Below, one piece after another: positions 39,541 through 49,616 of a stretch of 64,000 bases of DNA (position 1 is the first letter of the stretch; every line of letters begins with the position of its first letter). Position numbers and translations under genes: made by a program. The notes below the pieces were generated by a model. The model made no database searches. It saw only the letters and a list, made by a program, of their open reading frames with translations, and was not told the DNA's origin. The stretch lies in assembly GCA_963707275.1 (NCBI GenBank), contig CAVPPH010000001.1, positions 62,001 through 126,000 of the forward strand, given 5' to 3'. This DNA is from JACKBK01 sp963707275 (lineage in GTDB: Bacteria > Chloroflexota > Anaerolineae > JAAEKA01).

Positions 39541-40633
39541 CTAGTCGAACTCGATCTTCCGGCTGCGCATCGCGACGCTTTCGGCCAACCCGATGCCGAT
39601 CATCAACGTCAGAAGCGACGAGCCTCCGTAGCTGATGAAGGGCAGCGTGATCCCGGTCACCGGTAGAATACCCAGGTTCATGCCGATGCTGACGACGCCC
39701 TGGAACATGATCATCGCTGCGATCCCGATCACCAGGTAACGGCCAAAGTTGTCGCGTGCCTGATCGGCGATGTTCAGCAGACGCAGCAACAGGACCGCCA
39801 GCAGAACAATCAGGATCAGCGCGCCGATGAAACCCAGTTCCTCGGCGACGACGCTAAAGATGAAGTCGGCGTAGCGAACGCGCAGGAAGTGGAGCTGGCT
39901 CTGGCTACCCTGCGCGAATCCCTTGCCCAGCAGCCCGCCGTTGCCGATGCTGATCAACGCCTGCGCGACGTTGAAGCTGGCATCGGGGTCGCTGGCAGGG
40001 TCAAGAAAGATCAGGATGCGCGACTGCATGTACGCACTGGAGGTTGTTCCACATCAGGGGTACCATCATCGCCGCGCCAACCACCGTGGCGATGATGTAC
40101 GCCCACGGCAGATCCGCGGCGAACAGCATCAGTGCGCCAACCACGATGAATACCGTGGCAGTTCCCAGGTCCGGCTGCAGGTAGATCAATGCCGCCGGCA
40201 AGAGTATCAGCACGAACGCCAGCACGACCCACTGCGGCTTGTGCATCTGGTCGTGGCGGGCGCTCAGATACTGCGCCAGGACGAGGATAAACAGCACCTT
40301 GGCTATCTCCGCCGGCTGCACCAGCACCACGCCAGCGTCAAACCAGCCGGCCGTGCCGCCGCGCACCTGTCCCAGCAATGCCACGGCTGCCAGCCCTGCA
40401 ACCATGAGAATCAGCAGCGGCCACTGGAGCGCAGTCAGCAGCCGGTAATCCAGCGCCGCCGCGCCAATCAGCAACACCAGCCCGATCAGGACGTAGACCA
40501 ACTGGCGGACTGGATAGCTCTCGTAGGTTGGCACATTCAACGTCGCGCTGTAGACCATGGCGATGCCGTACAGAGCCATAGCCACCGTGCAAGCCAGCAG
40601 TACGAAGTCGAAACGACGCAGATTGAGTCGCAT
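39541..40633 (-). CDS. rodA: RodA, SEDS peptidoglycan glycosyltransferase (one frameshift near 40025)
   Basis: RodA polymerises lipid II during side-wall growth with its partner PBP2, encoded just upstream. The protein of about 364 residues has MRLNLRRFDFVLLACTVAMA, YPVRQLVYVLIGLVLLIGAA, GWFDAGVVLVQPAEIAKVLF (the conserved PSE-like site is QPAE), LIYLQPDLGTATVFIVVGAL, then after the shift VAQALISIGNGGLLGKGFAQ, SQSQLHFLRVRYADFIFSVV, AEELGFIGALILIVLLAVLL and TGITLPFISYGGSSLLTLMI. Its ATG overlaps the mrdA stop within TAATG. It is the last gene of the mre operon. Confidence 0.95.
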
Positions 40634-42768
40634 TATCCACCCCCACCGGGAACGACGCTGTCAGTCGGCGCGGTTGGCGCCTCAGGCTCAGCAGGCAGTG
40701 CTGGCTGCTCCTCACCCTCTGCGGCGTCAACCGGTTCGGCAGGCTGTGGCGGGTTCTTCAGCGCAAAATAGCCGCGCAGAATGTCCTGCGCCACAGGCAA
40801 CGCGGTCGCCGACCCCTCGCCGCCGTTGTAGACAAAAACCACAATGGCGATCTCCGGGTCTTCGAACGGCGCGTAGGCTGTAATCCAGGCGTGGGTTGGC
40901 AGGCGGTTGTTGGGCAACAACTCGATCTTGGGATCAAAGAACTCGGCCGTGCCAGTTTTGGCCGCGACGCTGACGCCGGGGACACTCAGCGCCTTCGCCG
41001 TTCCGTTGGGGAAGTTGACTGCTCCCCACATGCCGTCCTGCACCACCGCCACATAGTCGGGATCAACTGGCAGCTCGCGGATCAGTTCCGGCTTGAAATC
41101 ATCGACTACCTTGCCGTCAACGTCGACGATCTGGCGCACGATCTGTGGCTTGAATAGATGGCCGCCGTTGGCGATGGCCGAGGTCGCGTTGAGAACCTGC
41201 AGCGGCGTTGCCAGCATCGCGCCCTGGCCGATAGCCATATTGTAGGTGTCGCCGGCTGCCCACGTTTCGGCGTAGGTCAGGCGTTTCCAGCGCGGCGTCG
41301 GCACCAGCCCCGGGTTCTCTCCCGGCAGGTCGATGCCGGTAACGTCGCCAAAGCCGAACTGCTCCGTATACTCCACCATCTTATCGATGCCGACCCCTTC
41401 GAAGGTCTTCCGATAGCCGCCGGCGACCTGGTACATGAACACGTCGCACGAGACGGCCAGCGCCTCGCGCACGTTGACCTGGTAGTGGCCGGTGCCGTAG
41501 GTGTGGATCCAGCAGTAGAACGGCTGGGCATAGCGCGAATCGTCGGGGAAGAAGCGGTTGTCCACGTAGATCAGGCCGTCGACGCGCCCGTCGAAGCTGT
41601 CGCCCAGGCGCGTGCGTTCATCGATGACGCCTTCCTGCAGCGCAGCCGAGGCCGTCACGATCTTGAAGGTCGAGCCGGGCGGATAGAGCGCGCTGATGGC
41701 GTGGTTCACCAGCGGTCGTTGCTCATCGGAGATCAGCACTTCGTATTCGTCGGCCGTGATGCCGTCGGCGAACAGATTGTTGTCATAGGTCGGCAGGCTG
41801 ACCATGCCGAGTATCTCGCCGGTGCGCGGGTCCATGGCAATAGCGACGCCCGAGTTCGGCTTTGGCCTGTGTCAGGCCCTTTCGCAGCGCTTGCTCCATC
41901 AGCGCCTGCAACTGCGAGTCGAGCGTCAACACCAGGTTGTCACCTGGTTCGCTGGGAAAGATGTCGCCGACTGTGCGAATCTCGCGGCCGTTGACATCGA
42001 CCTCGATGTTGCGGCTGCCGTTCTGGCCTCGTAAGCGCCTTTTCGAAGGTTAGTTCGACTCCCGACAGCCCGACCTGGTCGTCGGGGCGGTAGCCCTCGG
42101 CCTCGTAGTCATCGACGTACTCCAGTGGAATTGGCCCCATGAAGCCCATCACGTGCGAAGTCAGCGTGCCGCTTAGATATTCGCGCACCGGTTCAATCAC
42201 CAGCTCGACGCCGGGGAGATCGTAGCGAGGCTTCGGCAATCGCGAAGGCGGTCTCCTCGCTCACCGGCCCGGCGAAGACGACCGGTCGGTAGGCCCCGCC
42301 CTGCAGGCCGGCGTTGACCTCTTCCATGGCCTGAGCGACGCTCATTCGCTCGCGGAACTGGGGCGGTGGGCTGCTGCCAAGTTGTGGCGGACCGGCTGAT
42401 TCAGCGTCAACCTCGTCATCGCCAGCGTGGACCGGCAGGTCGCTTTCGCTGAGCTGGATCAGACCCTCCAGCCGTTTCAGCACGGCTTCCGCCTCTGCTT
42501 CGTCGTCCGGCAGCGTGCCGGGGATGACGGCGATGTTGAAGCTGGGCCGGTTGCGCACCAGAATCTGGCCGTTGCGGTCATAGATCACGCCGCGCGGCCC
42601 GGTGGTTTCCACCAGCCGGAAGCGGTTTTCATTGGCGCGCAAACGGAATCCTTCGCCCTCAAGAAACTGTATCTTCCAGAGCTGGGCTACCATGATGACT
42701 GCTACTGCTACAACCAGCACGCGCAGCAGCATGATCCGAAGAGATGGGGGCAAGGGGCGACTAATCAC
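40633..42768 (-). CDS. mrdA: Penicillin-binding protein 2 (three frameshifts)
   Basis: PBP2 is the transpeptidase of the elongation complex. An N-terminal helix (IMLLRVLVVAVAVIMVAQLW) precedes the pedestal region FRLRANENRFRLVETTGPRG, VIYDRNGQILVRNRPSFNIA and YLSGTLTSHVMGFMGPIPLE. The transpeptidase domain has the catalytic SXXK in YPPGSTFKIVTASAAL, the second motif in ALAVSCDVFMYQVAGGY (SCD for the usual SXN), and AAKTGTAEFF as the KTG motif. A tail rich in proline, alanine and glutamate closes it. Frameshifts lie near 42225, 42030 and 41860. GTG 42768 overlaps the mreD stop in GTGATTAG. Confidence 0.93.
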
Positions 42769-43279
42769 AGACTCTACTCCACAGGCAGGCGTTCTCGTCC
42801 AGTAATTCGATTGAACCCAGACTCAACACCGGGAATACAAACAACATCAGCAACATGTTATACATGATTTCAGGCAGCACCAGCCGGGTCAGCGTGTCGG
42901 GCAGCGAAACAGATCGCTGGTTGAGCCAGAGCAGCGCCACGTAGATGAGATCCTGTGCTATCGTGGCCAGCGCTACCATGACCAGCGCAAGTATCCAATG
43001 GCTGCGGTAGATTGTACCACTGCCGAAGCCCGCAATGGCAGCCGCAGCCAGGAGTCCCAGCGTGTAGCCGCCAAACGGCCCGCTGGATAACAAGTCCAGC
43101 CACAGCCCGCGATCAGCGCCCAGATCATCGCACTGCGCGCGCCGCGCACTACGCCCCAGGCGACCACAATCACCAGCATCGGATCGGGCGGCACTGGTCG
43201 AGATACCAAGTGCTGGTATCAGCGACACCTGTGCCAGCGCCACCAGGCCCAGCGCAAAGAACAGCAGGTAGGGAGCCAT
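42761..43279 (-). CDS. mreD: MreD, rod-shape membrane protein (two compensating frameshifts)
   Basis: A 172-residue protein with about five helices: MAPYLLFFALGLVALAQVSL, MLVIVVAWGVVRGARSAMIW (in the shifted frame), GGYTLGLLAAAAIAGFGSGT, LALVMVALATIAQDLIYVAL and YNMLLMLFVFPVLSLGSIEL. The position between mreC and mrdA and the size are diagnostic. MreD belongs to the elongasome core with MreC and RodA. Shifts lie near 43195 and 43080, so the middle of the protein is read in another frame. Confidence 0.85.
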   Translation of the reverse strand: MAPYLLFFALGLVALAQVSLIPALGISTSAARSDAGDCGRLGRSARRAQCDDLGADRGLWLDLLSSGPFGGYTLGLLAAAAIAGFGSGTIYRSHWILALVMVALATIAQDLIYVALLWLNQRSVSLPDTLTRLVLPEIMYNMLLMLFVFPVLSLGSIELLDENACLWSRVCD

Positions 43280-43288
43280 AGTCAGCGC

Positions 43289-44148
43289 CTATTCCGCCGG
43301 AATCTGCAGCTCGGTCAGCGGAATGAAGTTGGTGATGACCAGCACAGTCTCCAGTGTATCGAAGTCTACCGTTGTGCGCACAACGGCCGCGCTGGAACAT
43401 CTCCACGTCGTTTTGCAGCACGTCGGTCACCTGGCCCACCGGGATGCCGGCCGGGAAGTTGCCGCCTTCGCCTGAGGTGAAGACGATGTCGCCGACGGTG
43501 ATCGTCCTGATCCTGCGGCAGATAGTCCATGATGGCGACTGGCCGGCCCGCCCACGCAGAATGCCCGCGTACCCTGCGTTTTGCAGCATCGTGTTGACGC
43601 TGCTGTTGCTGTCGGTGATCAACAAGCACCCGCGAGGCGTTGGTGTAGCACGTCGGTGACGCGACCCACCAGCCCGCGCTCCGTCACCACCGGCATGCCG
43701 CTCTTGCATGCCGTGCGCGCTGCCGAGGTCGATCACGATGGACTGGATCGAACTGTTCGGCTCGCTGCCCACGATCCGGCCCACGACCTGGGTGCCGCGG
43801 TAGCGGAAGGTCGAATTGGCACGCGCGAACTGGAACAGGCCGCGCAGCCGCGAGTTCTCGCTTTCCACCTCTTGTCAGACGCAGGTTGTCCACGGTCAAC
43901 TGGGCGACAAGCTGCTCCAACTCCAGATTGCGCTCACGCAGAGTCGCCAGATCGCCCACGCTGCCGGTGGCTTCGCGCACGCCGTTGCCAACGCTGCGCA
44001 AGGCTTGCTGGGCAGGCAGGGTGAACCGCGTCACCAGACTGCGCGGGCCGTCGGCAAAGCGCGAACTGATCAGAACGACCGCGATCACCACCACGGCGAC
44101 TACAGCGAGCCACACCCAGCGGCGTTGCGAACGTCTTCGGCTGACCAT
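43289..44148 (-). CDS. mreC: MreC, rod-shape protein (frameshifted)
   Basis: The N-terminal helix (VWLAVVAVVVIAVVLISSRF) is followed by the coiled coil LRERNLELEQLVAQLTVDNL and ESENSRLRGLFQFARA, then the beta-rich core GTQVVGRIVGSEPNSSIQSI, GMPVVTERGLVGRVTDVLHQ (partly shifted), LLITDSNSSVNTMLQNAGYA and IVFTSGEGGNFPAGIPVGQV. The end reads LVITNFIPLTELQIPAE and stops at 43289. MreC links MreB filaments to PBP2. Shifts lie near 43880, 43705, 43640, 43510 and 43390. The start at 44148 is ten bases after the mreB stop. Confidence 0.9.
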
Positions 44149-44157
44149 AATTCACGG

Positions 44158-45221
44158 CTAGTGGATCGTGCTGCCTCGTTGCATCGACGCCAGCACTTTG
44201 CGCAGCGTGGGCAGTTCTTCGAGGATCTTCTCAGCGCCGCGGGCCACGCTGGTCAGCGGATCGTCGGCAACGCTGACGTTCATGCGCGTTTCTGGCGGTC
44301 AGGCGCGTGTCAAGGCCGCGCAGCAACGCGCCGCCGCCGGCCAGATAAACGCCGTCTTCCATCAGGTCGGCGATCAGTTCGGGGGGTGTTTCGTCCACGG
44401 CGTCGCGCACGGTTTCGACGATGATGTTGACCGAAGGTGACAACGCTTCGCGCAGCTCGACGCTGGAAACATCGACAGCCTCGGGCAAGCCGGTGATCAG
44501 GTTGCGCCCGCGTAGCGTCACCGTCATTTCCTGCTCCAGCGGATAGGCGGACCCGGCCGAGTATCTTGGCTTCCTCCGCCATGCGCTCGCCGATCAGCAG
44601 ATTGTACTTCTGGCGCGCGTACTGGATGATGTCTTCGTCCATTTCGTCGCCGGCAACCCGGATCGAGCGGGCGACCACGATGCCGCCGAGCGCGATAACC
44701 GCCACCTCGGTGGTGCCGCCGCCGATGTCGACGATCATGCTGCCTCTGGCGTCGGTGACATTCAGGCCGGCGCCGATGGCCGCTGCCATCGGTTCCTCGA
44801 CCAGGTAGGCCTCACGCGCGCCGGCGCTGATGGCCGCGTCGTGCACCGCGCGCTTTTCGACTTCGGTCACGCCGCTGGGGATGCCCACCACCACCCGCGG
44901 GCGGGGGATGCTGAACACCATGCGCTCATGCACCTTGCGGATGAAGTAGTGCAGCATCTGCTCGGTGATGTCGAAGTCGGAGATCACCCCGTCGCGCAGC
45001 GGGCGGATGGCAACGATGTTGGCCGGCGTGCGGCCGACCATCTCCTTGGCCTCGGCGCCGATGGCCAGGACTTTCTTTGTTTTCTTGTCGATCGCGACCA
45101 CAGAGGGCTCGTTGATGACGATGCCTTTGCCGCGCACGTTTACCAGGGTATTGGCCGTTCCCAGGTCGATGCCGATATCCAGTGAGAAGAGGCCGAGTAG
45201 CCAGTCAAGCGGTCGGAACAC
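44158..45221 (-). CDS. mreB: MreB, actin-like rod-shape protein (frameshifted)
   Basis: MreB forms membrane-bound filaments that guide cell-wall synthesis. The sequence opens LFSLDIGIDLGTANTLVNVR (phosphate 1 loop), VAIDKKTKKVLAIGAEAKEM, RPLRDGVISDFDITEQMLHY, VVVGIPSGVTEVEKRAVHDA, EAYLVEEPMAAAIGAGLNVT, SMIVDIGGGTTEVAVIALGG (phosphate 2) and RVAGDEMDEDIIQYARQKYN. After shifts near 44550 and 44300 it continues LPEAVDVSSVELREALSPSV, DGVYLAGGGALLRGLDTRL (adenosine motif) and ILEELPTLRKVLASMQRGST. The GTG at 45221 is preceded by AGGTAGGA. First gene of the mreBCD-mrdA-rodA operon. Confidence 0.95.
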
Positions 45222-45313
45222 GCTGTGCTGAGTCCTACCTTTGCTTAAAAAGTAAACAAGTCAGGTTGATTGGCCTGACCTGTGGATTGTGAAACGTATG
45301 CACAACTTGAAGC

Positions 45314-45319
45314 ATTATA
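45314..45319 (-). promoter_or_regulatory. Extended -10 box of the mre operon
   Basis: TGG-TATAAT on the minus strand, about 93 bases before the mreB start. -35 weak. Confidence 0.55.
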
Positions 45320-45398
45320 CCATGTGTCATGCAAATGGCGAAAGCAGGGGCCAGCGGTGAATGAGATCGCGTCGACGTCGGGACGATCCGATGCAAGG

Positions 45399-46417
45399 TC
45401 AGCGAAGCCGGCGATCATTTTCTCTTCCAGCCTCCGTCGCGGTCAGCGGCCGGCAGAAATCGCCGACCTGCAGCGCGTTGAGCGACAGGCCGCGCGAGGT
45501 CGTCGCGGGTCAGGCCGAACGTCGTCGGTGAGTTTCTCGAACTCCTGCGTCAGTGTCGTGTTGAACAGCGGCGGATCGTCGGAGTTGACGGTGACGCTCA
45601 ATCCCATGCGCAGCAGGTGAATGAATGGATGCTGGTCGATGCTGCGGTAGACCTTCAGGCAGACGTTGCTGGTCGGGTTGACCTCCAGCGTAATCTGTCG
45701 GTCGCGCAGCACGGCTAGCAGGTGCGGGTCCTCGATGCTGCGCACGCCATGGCCGATGCGATCGGCCTGTAGCTCACGCACCGCACTCCAGACGCTCTCT
45801 GCGCCGGCGACTTCGCCTGCGTGCGGCGCAGAACCCAACCCGGCCGCTTTGACGCGCTCGAAGTAAGGTGCAAAGGCCGCGGCGGGTGAGTTCGCCTCGT
45901 TGCCTCCCAAACCCAGCGCCACCACGCCGCGGTCGGCCCAGTCCAGCACAAGCTGGGTCGTGACCTCGGCCACCGGCGGGGCCAGGTTGCGATGGATGTC
46001 CAGTATCCAGCGTATCTCGACGCCGAAGTCGCGCCGTGCCCGCTGCCGGCCGTCCTCCAGCCCGGCGATGATGTCCTCGGCGCGCAGCCCCTTGTCCTGG
46101 ATGAGATGCGTATAGGGTGTGACAGTCGCCTCTCGGTACAGGATGTTTTGGCGCGCCATGTCCGCGCCCAGCTCGTAGGCGATGGTTGCGAAGTCGTCCG
46201 CGCTGCGCAGGCAGCTCTGGATCTTCAGGTAGATTTCGACGAAGTGCGGGAAGTCGGAGAACTGGTACCACGTTCGCAGTGCCTCTGGCGAGTCGGCCGG
46301 CAGCGCAGTGCCGTTGCGTTCAGCCAGCCGCAGCAGCGTGGCCGGCTCGATGGCGCCCTCCAGGTGGATGTGCAGTTCCGCCTTGGGCATGTTCCTGATG
46401 AACGTTGAAATGGTCAT
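45399..46417 (-). CDS. add: Adenosine deaminase (frameshift near 45510)
   Basis: This enzyme deaminates adenosine or deoxyadenosine to inosine with one zinc ion. The protein of about 338 residues has MPKAELHIHLEGAIEPATLL with the HXH zinc ligands, NILYREATVTPYTHLIQDKG, DRGVVALGLGGNEANSPAAA, AAGLGSAPHAGEVAGAESVW with a zinc histidine and catalytic glutamate, RIGHGVRSIEDPHLLAVLRD, LEVNPTSNVCLKVY, and VTVNSDDPPLFNTTLTQEF with the catalytic Asp pair. The C-terminus after the shift reads SLNALQVGDFCRPLTATEAG and stops at 45399, but the exact end is uncertain. Its ATG overlaps the stop of the large TPR membrane protein (ATGA). Confidence 0.92.
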
Positions 46418-48717
46418 GGTTGACCTGCCTTGAGTTGTTCCAGAGCATTGCGAGCGCCTCCGCGTGTTGGGTCCATGGCGAGACCAGCTTCGAACTCGGC
46501 GATGGCGCGATCTGTCAAACCCGCCTTTCGATAGGCGTGGCCAAGAGTGAAGTGGAGGTTCGGATCGTCCGCACCCAGTGTTGCTGCCTGTTCGAAGGCG
46601 ACGATTGCCTGGTCAATGTTGCCGTTTGCTGCCAGTATCTCGCCTCTCTGTACGTGCGCCCAGAAGTACCCCGGCCAGCGCTGGATGATGGTGTCCAATT
46701 CGCTCATGGCTTCAGCTGACAGACCGGCATTGCCCAATGCGCTGGCCAGACCAATGTGGGCGGCGCGGTCGTTCGGAAATAGCCTAACCGTGCGGCGATA
46801 CAGTGCCAGCGCGTCGGCGGCCTTGCCTTCCTTGACCAACCGGGCAGCTTCATCGCGTAGATCGGCAGCCTTGATCGGGGCGGGGTCAATGCGAACGCGC
46901 ACACCATCCTCAGCCGACAGCAATGTCTCAGCTACCAGCAGGCGACTGTTGGGTTGGTGATACGTCCGGGCGACAGGGACCGTCACGTAGCCGAACGAAC
47001 CCGGGTTGTCTCTGAATTCACGGTACTCGGTATCGTCGACAAGGGCCATTTCGCTGGCGAGTCGTTCGGGCCAAATGATCAAGCCGATCTGGTTGTCACG
47101 CAGAAAATTGAGAAACGACGTGTTTTTGTCATAAGATGAAAACCGCTGGAAGTTGTTGGGCAGGTAGACATTAAAGGAGTAGCGCGTTGTTCCGAAGGCA
47201 AGGAAACCGGTGGGCGTCTCGATGTTCAGTTCCCTGATTGCGGCCACGGTGTTCTTCTGATCTGCGTAATCCTGAATCGGCGTAACCGGCCACGTCCAGC
47301 CGCCCGCCGCGTTGGGTGTCAGCACCAGGCTTACACAGCCGACAACAGCGATCACCGCCACCGAGTTGATGCGCAGTGCGAACCTGCCAGACGCGTGGCG
47401 CAGCGCGTTAGAGGTGATTATGGCGATCAGAGCGATCAGCAAGTATATCTGGATTGGAAAGTAGTGCGGACGCGGATAGACGACCAGGGTCGATAGAATG
47501 GTGACCGCGGATGTGATCAGCAACAACAGGCCGGTCAGGTTGGCCAGGTGGGCCGCATCGGAGTCGGGTGCACCGAGAACTGCATACCAGAAGCGGGGAA
47601 GCCAGGAAGACTTGTCGGGAGTACCTGTCATGGCGCTGCGGTTGCGCTGCCAGTGCTTTAGATTGGCAGTCGCGCTGATTATCAGCGCGACTGCGATCAT
47701 TAGTGACCAAAACACTGGCACGACGATTTCAGAGAACTTCGAGGCAACTGGCTTGCTCAAATATGGAGTAAGGCCCGTAGCGATCAGTTGGGCAGGGTAG
47801 TTCCGGGCATTGGTCAGAACGTGCCACAAGAACATCCTTGGATTGGCCGCAATCATCCCGGTGACACTGTCGGCATCGCCGAACACGTCTTGCGAAACCT
47901 GCTCAGCCACCACCCACGGATCGGCGTCGGATGATGTCCAGTCGGCGTAGTTGATTGAGAAGTGTTGCTTGATGGCGACGCCGCTGCGCGTGCCTTGTAG
48001 AGGATTACCCAGCATGACAACCAGCAGCAGTGTCACGCTAACCAGAAGCATGGCCTGGGCGATGTCTGATCGCTCCAGCGTCACCCTGCCGCTGCGCACT
48101 TTCAAGATGACCAGCAAAAGCGCGCCCAGACCGGCCAGCAGGAATGCAAAGCTGTACTCGGGACGTACGAAGCTCAGAAGCAGCAGGGTTAGAAGGAGGC
48201 CGAAGGGGTGAAATCGCCGCGGTATGACCGTTGACAGCACGAGAAAACACGCCATCAGAAACACAGCGAACCGAGTCCCCATGGGCTTCACCGCCAGGTT
48301 GGAAACAGAAACCAGGTAGAGGCAAGCAAAGGCAAGAGCCACCACAGGCAGTACCCTGGCGCGGGTCAGGAAGTGGTACAGCAGAATTGGTGTGACCACA
48401 CTGAGAAAGAGCATGCTCCAGTAGAAGAGCTGTACGTTGTCTCTCAGCCAAGGCAACCGACTCAAGACAAAGAACCACAGTACGTAGAGTGGTGCCCACT
48501 GGGCAGATGGAAACCCCTCCTTCAGCAACTCCACTCCGCGGAACAAGTAGAGGGCATCGTCTCCCATCTCGATATCAATGCCCCGAGTTGCAGCCCACAG
48601 CGATTTCACCATAATCGCGCCAAGAAATGCCAGCCCAATATAGAACGCAGTTCGGCTATGGCGGCCGGAGGAAGTCGAACGCTCTGTGGACGCGTCTTCT
48701 CTAGGATTGGTGACCAT
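46414..48717 (-). CDS. Large membrane protein with C-terminal TPR repeats (possible GT-C glycosyltransferase)
   Basis: A 767-residue intact protein, one of the few long genes here without a frameshift. About eleven hydrophobic helices (TAFYIGLAFLGAIMVKSLWA and onward) include an early loop IDIEMGDDALYLFRGVELLK with acidic residues at the place where GT-C glycosyltransferases have their catalytic Asp. The segment 470-620 is extracytoplasmic. The last 150 residues hold four tetratricopeptide repeats (AADALALYRRTVRLFPNDRA, YFWAHVQRGEILAANGNIDQ, NLHFTLGHAYRKAGLTDRAI). The function is unknown, and a link to surface glycan or glycoprotein assembly is inference. Base composition looks less GC-rich than its neighbours, which may mean acquisition. 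It overlaps add by four bases. Confidence 0.75.
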   Translation of the reverse strand: MVTNPREDASTERSTSSGRHSRTAFYIGLAFLGAIMVKSLWAATRGIDIEMGDDALYLFRGVELLKEGFPSAQWAPLYVLWFFVLSRLPWLRDNVQLFYWSMLFLSVVTPILLYHFLTRARVLPVVALAFACLYLVSVSNLAVKPMGTRFAVFLMACFLVLSTVIPRRFHPFGLLLTLLLLSFVRPEYSFAFLLAGLGALLLVILKVRSGRVTLERSDIAQAMLLVSVTLLLVVMLGNPLQGTRSGVAIKQHFSINYADWTSSDADPWVVAEQVSQDVFGDADSVTGMIAANPRMFLWHVLTNARNYPAQLIATGLTPYLSKPVASKFSEIVVPVFWSLMIAVALIISATANLKHWQRNRSAMTGTPDKSSWLPRFWYAVLGAPDSDAAHLANLTGLLLLITSAVTILSTLVVYPRPHYFPIQIYLLIALIAIITSNALRHASGRFALRINSVAVIAVVGCVSLVLTPNAAGGWTWPVTPIQDYADQKNTVAAIRELNIETPTGFLAFGTTRYSFNVYLPNNFQRFSSYDKNTSFLNFLRDNQIGLIIWPERLASEMALVDDTEYREFRDNPGSFGYVTVPVARTYHQPNSRLLVAETLLSAEDGVRVRIDPAPIKAADLRDEAARLVKEGKAADALALYRRTVRLFPNDRAAHIGLASALGNAGLSAEAMSELDTIIQRWPGYFWAHVQRGEILAANGNIDQAIVAFEQAATLGADDPNLHFTLGHAYRKAGLTDRAIAEFEAGLAMDPTRGGARNALEQLKAGQP

Positions 48718-48878
48718 TGATCAACTCAAGTCAAAGGGGTCAATATGAGCTTATGCTGAATTCCGGTTAGGCAATTGCTGTTCCAAAACAAGTCTGTCCC
48801 TTGCATCGGCCAGGCATTTCTGTCTCGCGTAAGGTGCCGGGTGGCTTGCGCGGATTGCGAATACCAGCGCGTTGCGTC

Positions 48879-49523
48879 TCAACAGTCGTGGTCAGCGCAT
48901 ATCCTGTCAACGACCGGCCTCAGCTCGAGGATCGTGTCGATCCGGTAGTCGGCGCGGTCGTCAGGATCGCCGTCCACTAGCACGGTCACCATGCCCAGCG
49001 CGGCGGCCGGCTGCAGGTTGCGCCCGCTGTCCTCGATCATGACGCACTCGTCGGGCTGGCGTCCAGCAGGCGCAGGCAACTGGTGTAGGCCGGCAGGTTG
49101 GGTTTGCTGACGTAATCCGACGGCCACTACGTCGATGATGCGGCTGAAGTGGCGGCGGATGCCCAGTCGCTGCAGGACACGCTCGGCGTGCGCGCGGTCG
49201 GCGTTGGTGAAGATCACCTTTTCAGCCGGCAGGCTGGCCAGCAGGCTGTCCAGCGCAGGGTCAGGGGCCAGCGCGTCCAGCGAGAGATTGTGGACGTGGT
49301 TCAGGTAGCGGTCGGGATCGATCTGGTGGTTGGCCAGCAACCCTTGCAGCGATGTGCCATACTCGTGGTGATAGCGCCGCGCCAGCGCGTCGGCGTCCTC
49401 GACCGACAGGCCCAGGGTCTCGACGATGTAGCCGCGGATTCGCCTGCCGATTTGTGCCATCACCCCCGCGCTGCGCGGATAAAGCGTCTCGTCCAGGTCA
49501 AACAGAAGGTAGCGGATGGGCAT
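48879..49523 (-). CDS. HAD-superfamily phosphatase (pyrimidine 5'-nucleotidase-like), two compensating frameshifts
   Basis: The protein of about 214 residues opens with motif I, YLLFDLDETLYPRSAGVMAQ, where the first Asp is the nucleophile. The cap region RIRGYIVETLGLSVEDADAL and YHHEYGTSLQGLLANHQIDP is typical of the pyrimidine 5'-nucleotidase branch. Motif II is EKVIFTNADRAHAERVLQRL, and motif IV is CVMIEDSGRNLQPAAALGMV. A segment near 49065-49140 is read in a shifted frame; in the other frame it gives YVSKPNLPAY with the motif III lysine. The start ATG 49523 (MPIRYL) follows directly on a heptamer repeat arm and has no ribosome binding site. Confidence 0.85.
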   Translation of the reverse strand: MPIRYLLFDLDETLYPRSAGVMAQIGRRIRGYIVETLGLSVEDADALARRYHHEYGTSLQGLLANHQIDPDRYLNHVHNLSLDALAPDPALDSLLASLPAEKVIFTNADRAHAERVLQRLGIRRHFSRIIDVVAVGLRQQTQPAGLHQLPAPAGRQPDECVMIEDSGRNLQPAAALGMVTVLVDGDPDDRADYRIDTILELRPVVDRICADHDC

Positions 49524-49530
49524 GGGGAGT

Positions 49531-49616
49531 GGCAGGTTACAAGTTGCGGGTTGCAGGCGGCACGCTCTAGGTGGCATCCAGTCCCCAGCCCCTAGACCCT
49601 ACGCCCTACACCCCAT
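49531..49616. repeat. Heptanucleotide array (GGTTACA/GGTTGCA and CCCTACG units)
   Basis: Units GGTTACA, AGTTGCG, GGTTGCA (49543-49556 region) are followed after about 30 bases by CCCCTAG, ACCCTAC, GCCCTAC, ACCCC (49590-49612). The CCCTACG units match the array at 58793-58934. It fills the spacer between the HAD and M55 genes. Confidence 0.7.
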
